Shown piece by piece: positions 24,948 through 33,960 of a stretch of DNA of 64,000 nucleotides; positions within the stretch are counted from its first letter, which is position 1, and each line of letters starts with the position of its first letter. Below the pieces are notes generated by a model that ran no database searches, was not told the DNA's origin, and saw nothing but the letters and a program-made list of their open reading frames with translations. Origin of the DNA: Kibdelosporangium banguiense (GTDB lineage Bacteria > Actinomycetota > Actinomycetes > Mycobacteriales > Pseudonocardiaceae); contig NZ_JAGINW010000001.1 in NCBI RefSeq assembly GCF_017876405.1, positions 10,119,203 through 10,183,202 on the forward strand. The letters are read 5' to 3'. The position numbers and the translations under genes were made by a program.

Positions 24948-25715
24948 CTGTCCTGGTCGAGAATGCGGCCACCTGGTTGACCCCTGGGCGATCGTGACGT
25001 CTGATGGTCGGCTGTCGTGTCTGTTCGTCTGGTCTATTGGCTCTTCGGTCAGGTGCTGTCCTGGCTTGTCCTGCTCGCCCGCCAGGTCGCCCACCGATCA
25101 GCGACGAGCTGGCCAGCCTGATCGTGCGCTTAGCGAGGGAGAACCGAACCTGGGGCGCGGTTCGTATCCAGGTGAGCTGCGTCGAGATCAAGACACGCAG
25201 GGTCCACCTACTCGGCATTACCGATCATCCGACTGCGAACTGGATGGTTCAGGTAGCCCGCGGACTTGCCAGCGACCTGGAGGAGGCCGGGCACCGATTC
25301 AGATACCTGATTCGCGACCGCGATGCGAAGTTCGGTACCGCCTTCGACGCGATCTTCGCCTCCATCGGCATCCAGGTCGTGCTCACCGCACCACAGACCC
25401 CGCGGATGAACGCCTTCGCTGAACGCTGGATCGGCTCCGTCCGCCGAGAGTGCACCGACCGGATCCTCGTCACCAGAGAAAGGCACTTACGCCACGTGCT
25501 CGACGTCTACGTCGCCCATTACAACGCCGGGCGCAGCCACCAAGGTGACGGGATGCATCTGCGTGCTCCCGACGATGCACCGAACATGATCCCATTCCCG
25601 GCACGGATCGACACGATCCGCCGCCGGTAGTGTCTCGGCGGACTGCTCAACGAATACCCGACCTGCCGCGTGAAGTCCAGGCCAGAACCGGTAACCGAGT
25701 TTTCGACCAGCACAG
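24948..25715 (+). mobile_element. Degenerate IS copy 1, left flank of eCIS operon
   Basis: Imperfect terminal inverted repeats begin CTGTCCTGGTCGA at 24948 and, read inward from 25715, CTGTGCTGGTCGAAAA. Sequence along the element is highly similar to the copy at 50695-51803 in the same orientation, but here about 340 bases are deleted. No target-site duplication is evident. Confidence 0.75.
25017..25630 (+). pseudogene. Integrase-core (rve/DDE) transposase, deleted copy
   Basis: Three pieces of one transposase are joined by deletions. They are an N-terminal piece (VRLVYWLFGQVLSWLVLLAR), a linker piece (GRPPISDELASLIVRLAREN then RTWGAVRIQ) in another frame, and the DDE core (EIKTRRVHLLGITDHPTANW, LIRDRDAKFGTAFDAIFASI, NAFAERWIGSVRRECTDRIL). 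The catalytic core retains its Asp and Glu, but the N-terminal half is broken, so it cannot move by itself. Confidence 0.75.
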
Positions 25716-26168
25716 GATGAACGCCTGATGTTCCTGCGGTGCTCGGTGATACCTGGTTTGCACTGTGCCGACGCCCCGCCATTGTTTTCGGCTGACCATC
25801 GTCTACCCTCCGATATCCGACAGCTGCGTCACAACAGATCACGCGTACAGCGGTGATCGCCATGCTCTCGGGCGATAACCGCTCGGATGCACGACGTGCT
25901 ACCACTAAATAGCCTACCGGTCATAACAGTAAGTGTCCGGAGGGGCTCAAGTTCCACCTTTTGTGGCGGCCTTACCACCCAGTGGGCTGCCCGGAAAGTG
26001 GGCTATTCGGGTGAACGCTACGCTTAGCCTTAAAGGGTGAACCGATTGTGATCACGAATTGTTTGCGCCAGTATCGACGGTAGCCCGTAATGAGGGCTCA
26101 CACGTTCCCAGAAAATGTGCTTGCTGATACGCAATGTTCGTGCGTCCCTTGTGGAAGGGAAATCCGCG
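25716..26168. other. Leader region of the eCIS operon
   Basis: The 450 bases between the IS relic and the first operon gene contain no recognisable gene. AT-richer patches around 25900-25950 and 26040-26110, with a GTGATCAC dyad at 26048-26055, make this the likely promoter region for the long operon. No convincing -35/-10 pair could be fixed by eye. Confidence 0.45.
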
Positions 26169-27353
26169 ATGACAACCGCGCAAACGCTCCATGCCATTTT
26201 CACTCCAGCCAGAGTCGAACCGGGTTCACGCGTACGGATCACCATTGACGGACTTCCGTCCGACGTCGACTCGGTAAGCATTTTCTCTGCCGCCATCGAC
26301 GGCGGGGAAGTGCGGGACCTCACTGCGACCGCCGACCCGGACGGCGCGGTCACGGCTTCTGCCGATATCACTGTCGGGGCCGACGTGTCACCAGGCGAAC
26401 ACAGCATCGAGGTGCGCAGGGGCGGACCGGATGGTGACGTGCTCGGCAATGTCGCTCTCACGGTGAGCGAGCCATCCGGTGGCGTGGCCGGACCGGACCC
26501 CGATGAGGACATGAATCATTCGCAGAGGGGTCCGAAGGGCGACAAAGGCGACCCCGGCCCAAAGGGCGACAAGGGAGACCGTGGCGACAAAGGTGACAAG
26601 GGCGACCCCGGGCCCAAGGGCGACAAGGGAGATCACGGCGAGAAGGGCGACAAGGGGGAACGCGGCGACAAAGGCGATACCGGACCCAAGGGCGACCAGG
26701 GGTCGAAGGGTGACCCCGGGCTGCAGGGCACCCGTGGTCCGAAGGGAGACATCGGCCCGAAGGGTGACCCCGGCGACAAGGGTGTGGCCGGCGACAAAGG
26801 CGATCCCGGCGTCAAGGGCGACCCGGGAGACAAGGGAGAACCGGGGGCGGACGGTCATATCGGCCCGAAAGGTGATGCTGGCGCCAAGGGCGACCCGGGG
26901 GGCAAGGGTGATCCCGGGCCGAAGGGCGATTCGGGCGAGAAAGGCGACAAGGGCGATAAAGGAGACCCAGGGCCGAAGGGTGACAGCGGCGACAAGGGTG
27001 AACCCGGGCCGAGGGGTGACAAGGGAGACAAGGGCGATCCGGGGAAGGACGGCGCCTCCGCGCTGCCCGTCCTCGTGGACGACTACAAGATCTCGGCCAA
27101 GGACTTGAGCAACCACAAGATCAATACGATCTGGTCGAGGAACGTTTTCGTCGACAACCTCAGTTCGAGGACGGTTCTGCTGTCCTCCAAGGAGGCCGAG
27201 TCGATCGCCCACGACTATCTCGCAGCCGTCGAAGTGGCCGGTTATGAGCGGTTCAACGGCGGATTCACAATTTTCTTCCGCAAGGTGGCCGAACCGGCCT
27301 GGTCCGAAAAGGACGGCGATGTGCTGGTGCGCACCGTCTGCTACTCCTTGTAG
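26169..27353 (+). CDS. Collagen-like Gly-X-Y protein, first gene of eCIS operon
   Basis: This 394-residue protein has three parts. Residues 1-120 form a beta-rich Ig-like domain (IFTPARVEPGSRVRITIDGL). Residues 121-297 are 59 uninterrupted Gly-X-Y triplets dominated by GPK, GDK and GDP. Residues 298-394 form a C-terminal globular domain (LVDDYKISAKDLSNHKIN) that could trimerise. It has no signal peptide. Collagen-like bacterial and phage proteins form trimeric rods, so this may be a fibre of the injection particle with a receptor-binding tip. The ATG at 26169 is chosen for its GGAAGG site; the frame opens at 26115. The role is inference from architecture and position. Confidence 0.8.
   Translation: MTTAQTLHAIFTPARVEPGSRVRITIDGLPSDVDSVSIFSAAIDGGEVRDLTATADPDGAVTASADITVGADVSPGEHSIEVRRGGPDGDVLGNVALTVSEPSGGVAGPDPDEDMNHSQRGPKGDKGDPGPKGDKGDRGDKGDKGDPGPKGDKGDHGEKGDKGERGDKGDTGPKGDQGSKGDPGLQGTRGPKGDIGPKGDPGDKGVAGDKGDPGVKGDPGDKGEPGADGHIGPKGDAGAKGDPGGKGDPGPKGDSGEKGDKGDKGDPGPKGDSGDKGEPGPRGDKGDKGDPGKDGASALPVLVDDYKISAKDLSNHKINTIWSRNVFVDNLSSRTVLLSSKEAESIAHDYLAAVEVAGYERFNGGFTIFFRKVAEPAWSEKDGDVLVRTVCYSL
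26529..27059 (+). repeat. Collagen-like tandem repeat (59 Gly-X-Y triplets)
   Basis: This is a 531-base run of 9-base units encoding Gly-X-Y with no interruption. GDK, GDP and GPK make up most units, so charged Lys/Asp pairs replace hydroxyproline stabilisation, as in other bacterial collagens. The coding repeat is degenerate at third positions. Confidence 0.9.
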
Positions 27354-27418
27354 ATCTTCCGGCTCGGCGACCGAGTTCGATGAACATCCGTGCCGATTCT
27401 CCAACCCGAAGGCTGGCC

Positions 27419-28273
27419 ATGGCGGACGACACCAACGACAACAACACAAACCCTTCCGACGATCCGGACACCGTGCTGCGCGAGCTGAAGAAGCAGGCCG
27501 AATACGGAAAACTGTTCGCCGCGACGCTCACCAAGGACGCGGCGGCGATTGAAGGTGCCGTCAAGGAGTTGAACAAGAACCGCGACGACATCGACAAGAA
27601 CGAGAAAGCCTACGCCGCTGGCGACTTCCTGAAGAAGTTCGCCGACCTACGGTCCCGCGTCGACGACAAATGGCCCTGTCTCCGGCGGGTGCTGGAGGAC
27701 AAGGCCGATCTCGCCGACCTGGTCATCCGCACCTACCGGGACGACATCCTCCAGGCACGGGCGAAGCTGGAGGAGATCACCGAACACCTGACGGCGGCCC
27801 AACGGGAACTGGCGCTGCGCACGCGGGAACTCGCCGACAAGCAGGAGTACCTCAACAGCTTGATGAACCTGCCGGCTGCTCTGGCGACGCAGTTGACCAC
27901 CCTGACCGCCTTGGACAAGAAGGTGCAGGACGCTTCACAAGATCCCCTACGGACCTTCGAGGCGTACGCCACGGCGGACGAGATCATCCGGCAGTTCGAG
28001 GAAGAACTGTTCATACCGACGACGGACGAGTTCCACAAGCTCGTGTTCGCCAAATGGGGCGACGTGGTCCGTACCCAGCGGGCGCTCGCGAAAGCCCAGA
28101 ACAAGGTGTCCACGCTCACCGGTGAGCAGAGCACGGCCGAGCAGACGGTGGCCGACCTGACCAAGGACCGGATCGCCGAGTTGCTGCGTCGCTGGACGGC
28201 GGCACTGCTGCGGGCGGCCACCCAATCGGCGGACGAAGAGGTGCCGGAGTGGGCCACGTCCACCTCGCCCTGA
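27419..28273 (+). CDS. Coiled-coil protein of eCIS operon
   Basis: This 284-residue cytosolic protein is almost wholly helical and charged, with long heptad-like stretches (ILQARAKLEEITEHLTAAQR, LALRTRELADKQEYLNSLMN). It lacks a signal peptide and Cys pairs. No family was recognised. Its place between the collagen-like gene and the cap gene suggests a particle-associated or assembly role. The ATG at 27419 follows a GAAGG site; an ATG at 27380 is possible. Its end overlaps the DUF4255 gene by 25 bases if the latter starts at 28249. Confidence 0.65.
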   Translation: MADDTNDNNTNPSDDPDTVLRELKKQAEYGKLFAATLTKDAAAIEGAVKELNKNRDDIDKNEKAYAAGDFLKKFADLRSRVDDKWPCLRRVLEDKADLADLVIRTYRDDILQARAKLEEITEHLTAAQRELALRTRELADKQEYLNSLMNLPAALATQLTTLTALDKKVQDASQDPLRTFEAYATADEIIRQFEEELFIPTTDEFHKLVFAKWGDVVRTQRALAKAQNKVSTLTGEQSTAEQTVADLTKDRIAELLRRWTAALLRAATQSADEEVPEWATSTSP

Positions 28274-28890
28274 ACATGGTCAGCCGTGCGTTGCGCGAGG
28301 TGCTCACCGAGGGACTCCGCACCGACCCGGAGGTGAACGCGCTCGCAACGAGAGGCGTCGTGTTCACCAATCCGGCCGACACAGCCAAGGACACGCCGGG
28401 ATGTCTTTCGATGTGGCTGTACCGGGTTGTGGAGAACGGCTACCTGCGTAACGTCCCCGTCGAGGAGCCGCCGGGGACGACAGCCCGCCGGCAGCCGCCG
28501 CTCGCCTTGGACCTGCACTACCTGCTGACCCCGTTCGCCTCTGCGGCAGAGAACGACCAGATCCTGCTGAGCTGCTCGATGCAACGGTTGCACGACAACC
28601 CGATCGTGTACGTCCATGACCCCGTCGCGCACACGGTCGACGAGATCAGGGTCGTCCTTGGTCGCCAGGACCAAGCCGAGTCGGTCGGGATCTGGGAAGC
28701 GTTGCACACCCCGTACCGGCTGTCGGTCACGTACGTGGTGCGGGTGGTGCGGATCGACAGCACCCGCGTTGACGACACCGCACTGATCGTCGACGTGAGA
28801 ACGATCTATGCGTCGCTGTACCCGGGGGACGCGACGGGGCCTCTGGAAACCATCGAGCGTCATTACATCCCGCAGAACAGAGGAGGGTAG
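28249..28890 (+). CDS. eCIS DUF4255 protein (Afp16/Pvc16-like cap/tail terminator)
   Basis: This 213-residue DUF4255 protein reads LALNMVSRALREVLTEGL at the N-terminus, then LDLHYLLTPFASAAENDQIL and WEALHTPYRLSVTYVVRVV. In Afp/PVC particles the DUF4255 protein caps the distal end and sets sheath and tube termination. The start could be GTG 28249, with GAAGAGG upstream, or ATG 28276. The former is preferred because the family begins with a similar HLAL segment. Translation is probably coupled to the upstream coiled-coil gene. Confidence 0.85.
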   Translation: MGHVHLALNMVSRALREVLTEGLRTDPEVNALATRGVVFTNPADTAKDTPGCLSMWLYRVVENGYLRNVPVEEPPGTTARRQPPLALDLHYLLTPFASAAENDQILLSCSMQRLHDNPIVYVHDPVAHTVDEIRVVLGRQDQAESVGIWEALHTPYRLSVTYVVRVVRIDSTRVDDTALIVDVRTIYASLYPGDATGPLETIERHYIPQNRGG

Positions 28891-30480
28891 ATGCCCGAGT
28901 ACCTTTCTCCCGGCACCTACGTCGAAGAGCTGCCCAGCGACGTGCTCCCGATCCAGGGGGTGAGCACCAGCACGGCGGGCTTCGCCGGCCTGACCGAACG
29001 CGGGCCGACCCACGCCACGCTGGTCACCTCATGGCCCGAGTACCAGCGTTGGTACGGCGGCATTCTCGACCCGGCCCAGTCGTACCTGCCGATCGCGGTG
29101 CAGGGTTTCTTCACCAACGGCGGCCAGCGGCTGTTCGTGGCCCGAGTCGTGGCACAGTCGGCAACGGCCACGACCGCGACGCTCACCCTGCCCGCCGACG
29201 GCGACGCCGCGCCGACTGTCACAGCGGCCGGTCCGGGTGGCTGGGGTGGGCGGGTGTACGTCAGGGTCATCCCGGCCACCAGAAACACCAACGGATTCCG
29301 GCTGCAGGTGGCCTACTACCGGGGCAAGCCGCCAGACCCCTTCGACCCGGTCAAGTCCCCTCCGACAGTGTCCGAGGACTACGACGAACTCGGCGCGGAC
29401 CCCCACGCGGGGCGGTACGCGGCGGGCGTGGTCAACGCCGCCTCCCACCTCATCTCACTGGCCTGGCCGCCGGGCAGAACCCCCTCCCCGCCCAGCCAGG
29501 GCGATTGGACCCCACTCGCGGTCGATGCCGACGACCCCTCAGTGAAGCCGACCGCCAGTGACTTCCAGGGACAGGACGGGGCGGACGGAGGTGCGCCCAC
29601 CGGGCTGGAGGCACTGGCCGCCGTGGACGAGGTGGCCATCCTCGCGGTGCCCGACGCGGTGAACACCGCGCTGATCACCGACGACGCCGAGCGCGGGACC
29701 ATCGTCGGCAACGTCCTCGACCAGTGCGAGAAGCTGAAGGACCGGTTCGCGATCCTCGACGTCGGGCCGGGCGAGGCGGACGTCGCCAAGATCGCCACCA
29801 AGTACGTCGGCCGCCGGTCGGACTATGCCGCCATCTACTACCCGCATCTGCGGATACTCGACCCGGCCACCCGTGCGCCGATCCTGGTGCCGCCCAGCGG
29901 GTTCGTCGCCGGTATCTACGCCAACAACGACGTCAGCCGGGGCGTGCACAAGGCACCGGCGAACTACCAGGTACAGGGAATCCTCACCCGGGACGTGCAG
30001 CCGGGCGTCGGACCGCTGGAGTTCGCGATCTCCAAGGGACAGCACGACATCCTCAACCCGCAGGGCGTCAACGTGATCCGGGACTTCAGGGCCACCGGGC
30101 AGGGGATCAGGGTGTGGGGCGCCAGGACGATCGCCAGCCAGCCGGACTGGACCTACATCAACGTCCGCAGGCTGTTCACCTATGTCGAGGAGTCGGTGGA
30201 ACGCAGCCTGCAGTGGGTGGTGTTCGAACCGAACTCGGAACCCACCTGGGCCAGGCTGCGCCGGACGGTCGACACCTTCCTGGAACAGGTGTGGCGGGAC
30301 GGCGCGCTGATGGGCAGCACCCGGCAGGCGGCCTACTTCGTCCGGTGCGACAACTCGACCATGTCGGCCGACGACATCCTCAACGGCCGTCTGATCTGCC
30401 TGATCGGCCTCGCCGCGGTCCGCCCGGCGGAATTCGTGGTGCTGCGGTTCTCGCAGAAGACCATCGAGGCCACCGCCTGA
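28891..30480 (+). CDS. eCIS contractile sheath protein 1
   Basis: This 529-residue protein has the phage tail sheath plan: N-terminal PEYLSPGTYVEELPS, GVSTSTAGFAGLTERGP and FFTNGGQRLFVARV, with an inserted variable domain. The C-terminal core is conserved: LRILDPATRAPILVPPSGFV, GVHKAPANYQVQGI, LNPQGVNVIRDF, TYINVRRLFTYVEESVERSL and ICLIGLAAVRPAEFVVLRFS. It polymerises around the inner tube and drives contraction. It has a strong GGAGGG ribosome site directly abutting the DUF4255 stop. It is longer than simple Afp2/3 sheath subunits, and the extra domain could decorate the outside of the particle. Confidence 0.95.
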   Translation: MPEYLSPGTYVEELPSDVLPIQGVSTSTAGFAGLTERGPTHATLVTSWPEYQRWYGGILDPAQSYLPIAVQGFFTNGGQRLFVARVVAQSATATTATLTLPADGDAAPTVTAAGPGGWGGRVYVRVIPATRNTNGFRLQVAYYRGKPPDPFDPVKSPPTVSEDYDELGADPHAGRYAAGVVNAASHLISLAWPPGRTPSPPSQGDWTPLAVDADDPSVKPTASDFQGQDGADGGAPTGLEALAAVDEVAILAVPDAVNTALITDDAERGTIVGNVLDQCEKLKDRFAILDVGPGEADVAKIATKYVGRRSDYAAIYYPHLRILDPATRAPILVPPSGFVAGIYANNDVSRGVHKAPANYQVQGILTRDVQPGVGPLEFAISKGQHDILNPQGVNVIRDFRATGQGIRVWGARTIASQPDWTYINVRRLFTYVEESVERSLQWVVFEPNSEPTWARLRRTVDTFLEQVWRDGALMGSTRQAAYFVRCDNSTMSADDILNGRLICLIGLAAVRPAEFVVLRFSQKTIEATA

Positions 30481-30508
30481 TCCCGGCCAATCACCTGGAG
30501 GAACGACC

Positions 30509-30955
30509 ATGGCACAGACCGGAACGCGAGTGGATCCGTTCGCGGCGTTCAACTTCACCCTCGACATCGACGGACTTGCCGGCTCACACGGCTTCTCGGA
30601 GTGCAGTGGTGCCAACACCGAGCAGGACGTCATCGAGTATCGCGAGGGCAACATGGACTTCAGTGTGATCAAGTTGCCCGGGTTGAAGAAGTTCGGCGAC
30701 ATCACCCTGAAACGGGGGTTCACCACCAACCGGGAACTGTGGGAGTGGCGGCGCACGGTTCTGGAAGGCACGGTCGTGCGCCGCACCGGCCACATCGTGC
30801 TCAACGACGAGGCCGGCAAGCCCGCGCTGCGCTGGAAGTTCACCAACGCGTGGCCCAAGCAGTACTCCGCACCGCAGTTGACCGGCACCGCGACCGAGGT
30901 GGCGGTCGAGGAACTGGTGCTGGTCGTGGAGAGCTTCGAGCTGGAAGCGGCATAG
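30509..30955 (+). CDS. eCIS inner tube protein 1
   Basis: This 148-residue T4 gp19/Hcp-like tube protein reads DPFAAFNFTLDIDGLAGSHG, FSECSGANTEQDVIEYREG and ITLKRGFTTNRELWEWR, ending VAVEELVLVVESFELE. Hexamers stack to form the inner tube that carries cargo. It has a GGAGG ribosome site. This copy, next to the large sheath, is probably the main tube subunit (Afp1-like). Confidence 0.95.
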   Translation: MAQTGTRVDPFAAFNFTLDIDGLAGSHGFSECSGANTEQDVIEYREGNMDFSVIKLPGLKKFGDITLKRGFTTNRELWEWRRTVLEGTVVRRTGHIVLNDEAGKPALRWKFTNAWPKQYSAPQLTGTATEVAVEELVLVVESFELEAA

Positions 30956-30956
30956 C

Positions 30957-32636
30957 GTGCACGGCGACTCGACCACCTCCGTGCGGCCAGACCCGTCTGG
31001 CAGGCACCACTCCCCCGGTGTCCAGATGGAATGGCTGGACACCGCCCCGCAGGGCCGCACGGTCGTGCCGACCGACGTTGCCGGTTTCGTCGGTGTAGCC
31101 GAGCGCGGGCCGCTGCACAGTGCGGTTCGGGTCGACGGATTCGGCCAGTTCCAAGGGGTGTTCGGTGCTCCACTCCGGTACGCCTATCTCGCGTCCGCGG
31201 TGGAGGCGTTCTTCGCCAACGGCGGCAACCGGTGCTGGGTCGTCCGGGTCGCCAACCCGGACGACGCCATCGCCGCCAGCGCCGCGGTGATGGTCGGGGA
31301 AGCCCGTGTCCCGTTGATGGTGACGGCCGGCAATCCGGGAACCTGGGGCAACAAGATCGAATGCCACGTGCGGCCGGCGCTGGGCGGGACCTTCTCACTG
31401 GAACTGCGCTGCGGTGGCGTTCGTGAGACGTGGCGTGGCTTGGCGAGCACCCCGGACCACCCGGTGGGCCGGGATCCGATCGCCGTGCTCAACGACCCGG
31501 TGACGGGATCACGTTTGGTGACAGTGCGGTGGTGGGCCGACGACACGGTCCACACGGTCGGCGTCGTCGGGCATCCGCTGGGTTATTCCGCCGACGGCGT
31601 ACTGCTCACCGGCGGCGCGGACGGCCTGGCCGGTCTCCGTCCCGAGCATTTCGGTGCGGAGCAGGCCCGCTGGGGAGTGGAGGCGCTTGACTTGGTCGAC
31701 GAGGTCTCCATGGTGAGCGTGCCCGACTGCTTCTCACCGCCAGTGCAGTGGGGTGACGTGGCCAAGCCACGGCCCTGCGCCCCGAAGTCCACAGTGGACC
31801 GGATGGGGCTTGGGCCGCCACGCGCGGTGTTCGATCCCGAGGAGGCGGCCCGGGTGCAGCAGGCCGTGGTCTGGCACTGCGAACGACGAGGTGACCGGGT
31901 CGCGCTGTTGGATGCTCCTCGCGACGGCGCGGACGGCCTTTTCGCGGGTACGGCTGACGCAATCGCGTGGCGTGCCCGGTTCACCTCGTCCTACGCCGCT
32001 CTCTATCACCCCTGGATCGTGCTCCCCGACCGTACACCGAGTGAACGGACGCTCATCCCACCCAGCGGCCATGTCGCTGGTCTCTGTGCATTGGGTGACA
32101 ACACGATCGGAGTGCATAAGGCCCCGGCTGGACACGCCCTACAGCTGGCCATCGACACCGCCGTCGACCTGGACGAGGTGGAGCACGGCGACCTCAACCA
32201 CGCGGGGGTCAACGTGGTCAGGGCGGTTCGGGGTGTGCGCGTGCTCGGCAACCGGACGATGACCGAGCAGGGTTCGTGGCTGGGGCAGTTGAACGTGCGA
32301 CGGCTGCTGCTGGCTTTGGAGGAGCAGATCGCGGTCGAGACCGCGTGGACCGTGTTCGAGGCCAACGGGCCCAGCTTGTGCGACGAGCTGGAACGTCTGG
32401 TGCGCAACGTCCTTGAAGACGCGAGGCGGCGAGGACTGCTGGCCGGGGCGACACCGGACGAGGCGTACTCGGTGCACTGCGACGAGTCGGTCAATCCGCC
32501 CGCGGACCTCGCCGAGGGACGGATCGCCTGCCTGATCGGGATTCGGCCACCACCACCGGCGGAGTTCCTGGTGGTCCGGATGGTCCGCACGCCGGCCGGA
32601 GTACTGGCCGAACAGCCGGGAGGCGAGCATGTCTGA
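30957..32636 (+). CDS. eCIS contractile sheath protein 2
   Basis: This 559-residue second sheath paralogue reads DVAGFVGVAERGPLHSAVRV, FFANGGNRCWVVRVANPDD, then VDEVSMVSVPDCFSPP and the C-terminal core LIPPSGHVAGLCALGDNTIG, GVHKAPAGHALQ, LNHAGVNVVRAVRGVRVLGN, GRIACLIGIRPPPPAEF. It differs strongly from the first in its N-terminus and insert. In Afp/PVC, several sheath proteins form distinct layers, and divergent ones sit near the baseplate. Starts at GTG 30957, one base after the tube stop, so translation is coupled. Confidence 0.93.
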   Translation: MHGDSTTSVRPDPSGRHHSPGVQMEWLDTAPQGRTVVPTDVAGFVGVAERGPLHSAVRVDGFGQFQGVFGAPLRYAYLASAVEAFFANGGNRCWVVRVANPDDAIAASAAVMVGEARVPLMVTAGNPGTWGNKIECHVRPALGGTFSLELRCGGVRETWRGLASTPDHPVGRDPIAVLNDPVTGSRLVTVRWWADDTVHTVGVVGHPLGYSADGVLLTGGADGLAGLRPEHFGAEQARWGVEALDLVDEVSMVSVPDCFSPPVQWGDVAKPRPCAPKSTVDRMGLGPPRAVFDPEEAARVQQAVVWHCERRGDRVALLDAPRDGADGLFAGTADAIAWRARFTSSYAALYHPWIVLPDRTPSERTLIPPSGHVAGLCALGDNTIGVHKAPAGHALQLAIDTAVDLDEVEHGDLNHAGVNVVRAVRGVRVLGNRTMTEQGSWLGQLNVRRLLLALEEQIAVETAWTVFEANGPSLCDELERLVRNVLEDARRRGLLAGATPDEAYSVHCDESVNPPADLAEGRIACLIGIRPPPPAEFLVVRMVRTPAGVLAEQPGGEHV

Positions 32637-33069
32637 GCTGGGCACCCGGACTTATCCGTTCCTCGGTTTCCGCTTCGAGGTCCGGCTGGACGCCCTCACG
32701 GTCGGCGGGTTCAGCGAGTGCGGCGGCCTGCGGCTGCACACCGAGATCCAGGACTTCACCGAGGGCGGGTTGAACACCCACGTGCACAAGCTGCCGGTCC
32801 GGATCACACAAAGCGACATCACGCTGCGGCGCGGGGTGGCCGACCGGGTGCTGTGGGACTGGTACGCCGAACTGGCGGGCGGAATCGTCCGCCGCCGTGG
32901 TGGCGCGATCTTGGTGCGCGATCCGGGTGGTACCGACGTGGTGGCCGAATGGCGGTTCTCCCGGGCCCTGCCGGTGACCTGGATCGGACCGGAGCTCGAC
33001 GCGGCACAGAGCCGCGTCGCGGTGGAGACCGTCGAACTGGCCCATGAGGGTCTTGAGCGGAGGAGATGA
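32629..33069 (+). CDS. eCIS inner tube protein 2 (baseplate-proximal type)
   Basis: This 146-residue gp19-like protein reads FLGFRFEVRLDALTVGGFSE, CGGLRLHTEIQDFTEGGLNT and ITLRRGVADRVLWDWY. It is divergent from tube protein 1. Afp5-type second tube proteins form the adaptor ring between spike hub and main tube; its position right before the baseplate genes supports this. It overlaps the second sheath gene by 8 bases. Confidence 0.93.
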   Translation: MSELGTRTYPFLGFRFEVRLDALTVGGFSECGGLRLHTEIQDFTEGGLNTHVHKLPVRITQSDITLRRGVADRVLWDWYAELAGGIVRRRGGAILVRDPGGTDVVAEWRFSRALPVTWIGPELDAAQSRVAVETVELAHEGLERRR

Positions 33070-33073
33070 CGTC

Positions 33074-33271
33074 GTGCCGCTGCACATCGAGAGTCTGACC
33101 AGCCAGGTGCGCACCCAACCCGACAGTCCTTCGTGGACGAACGAGGACCTTGACCGGATCGCGGACCTGGTGGCCGCCCGGCTGGACCGCAGGCGGCGGG
33201 CCGCCGCGCTGCTGGCCGAGGCCACCGACCTGTGGCCGGATGCCGGTGGCCGCCGGTCGAGTGCGGACTGA
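33074..33271 (+). CDS. Small DUF5908-like eCIS protein
   Basis: This 65-residue protein reads MPLHIESLTSQV at the start, followed by a helix (DLDRIADLVAARLDRRRRAA). Small DUF5908-type proteins starting PLxIxEL occupy the same place (Afp6) in many eCIS loci; their function is unclear. Starts at GTG 33074 after an AGGAGA site. It is only 4 bases after the tube gene and 5 bases before the LysM gene. Confidence 0.7.
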   Translation: MPLHIESLTSQVRTQPDSPSWTNEDLDRIADLVAARLDRRRRAAALLAEATDLWPDAGGRRSSAD

Positions 33272-33276
33272 AGCCG

Positions 33277-33960
33277 ATGGCCCTGACCAAGATTCACTTC
33301 GAGGTGCTGGACAAGGCTGCCGTCGACCGCGCCCGTGGCCTGCTCGACCAGTTCGACGCCCAGTTCAACCCGGCCGACTACACGCTCGCCAAGGGCGCCC
33401 AGTTCGCCGAGATCGGCATTCCCGGGGTGGACTCGCCGATTCTCCAGTTCGTCCGGGGCGACACCGAGCGGCTGACCCTGGAGCTGCTGTTCGACACCAC
33501 CGAGTCCGGCATGGGTGACAAGGCGCTCGACGTGACCACCCTGACCAGGCACGTCTACCAGCTGGTCAAGATCCAGCCGGCGACCCATGCCGCTCCCCGG
33601 TTCCGGGTCACCTGGGGCAAGGGCCTGTCGTTCACCGCCGTCGCCGAGCAGGTGCAGCAGCGCTTCACCCTGTTCAGCCCGGCCGGCATCCCGTTGCGGG
33701 CCACGGTGACGCTGACCATGCGGGAGTACAAGTCGCTGGAGACCCAACTCGCCGAACTGAAGCTCCAGTCCCCGGACCACACCAAGATCCGGGTCGTTGC
33801 CAGGGGCGACACACTTGCCGCCGTCGCGGCCGAGGCGTACGACGACCCGCGGCAGTGGCGGGCGATCGCCGACGCCAATCCCGGTGTGGATCCGAGGCGG
33901 CCGGAACCGGGCACGCTGCTGGAGATCCCCCCGCTCCCGCTGGGCCAGGCGGCCTCATGA
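33277..33960 (+). CDS. eCIS LysM baseplate protein (Afp7/gp53-like)
   Basis: This 227-residue protein has a beta-rich N-terminal domain (FDAQFNPADYTLAKGAQFAE, RGDTERLTLELLFDTTESG) and a C-terminal LysM module (VVARGDTLAAVAAEAYDDPR then QWRAIADANPG, GTLLEIPPLPL). In contractile machines this protein locks tube and hub together inside the baseplate; its LysM does not necessarily bind peptidoglycan. The ATG at 33277 is chosen because the family start (ALTKIHFEVLDK) follows. It ends in an ATGA overlap with the hub gene. Confidence 0.92.
   Translation: MALTKIHFEVLDKAAVDRARGLLDQFDAQFNPADYTLAKGAQFAEIGIPGVDSPILQFVRGDTERLTLELLFDTTESGMGDKALDVTTLTRHVYQLVKIQPATHAAPRFRVTWGKGLSFTAVAEQVQQRFTLFSPAGIPLRATVTLTMREYKSLETQLAELKLQSPDHTKIRVVARGDTLAAVAAEAYDDPRQWRAIADANPGVDPRRPEPGTLLEIPPLPLGQAAS

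Noticed and set aside
26529..27059. Tandem 9-base repeats as a possible CRISPR or satellite
   Set aside because: The period is 9 bases, in frame, and encodes unbroken Gly-X-Y; there are no unique spacers.
26388..27449. 353-codon minus-strand frame opposite the collagen-like gene
   Set aside because: Its apparent repeats are only the antisense of the Gly-X-Y repeat.
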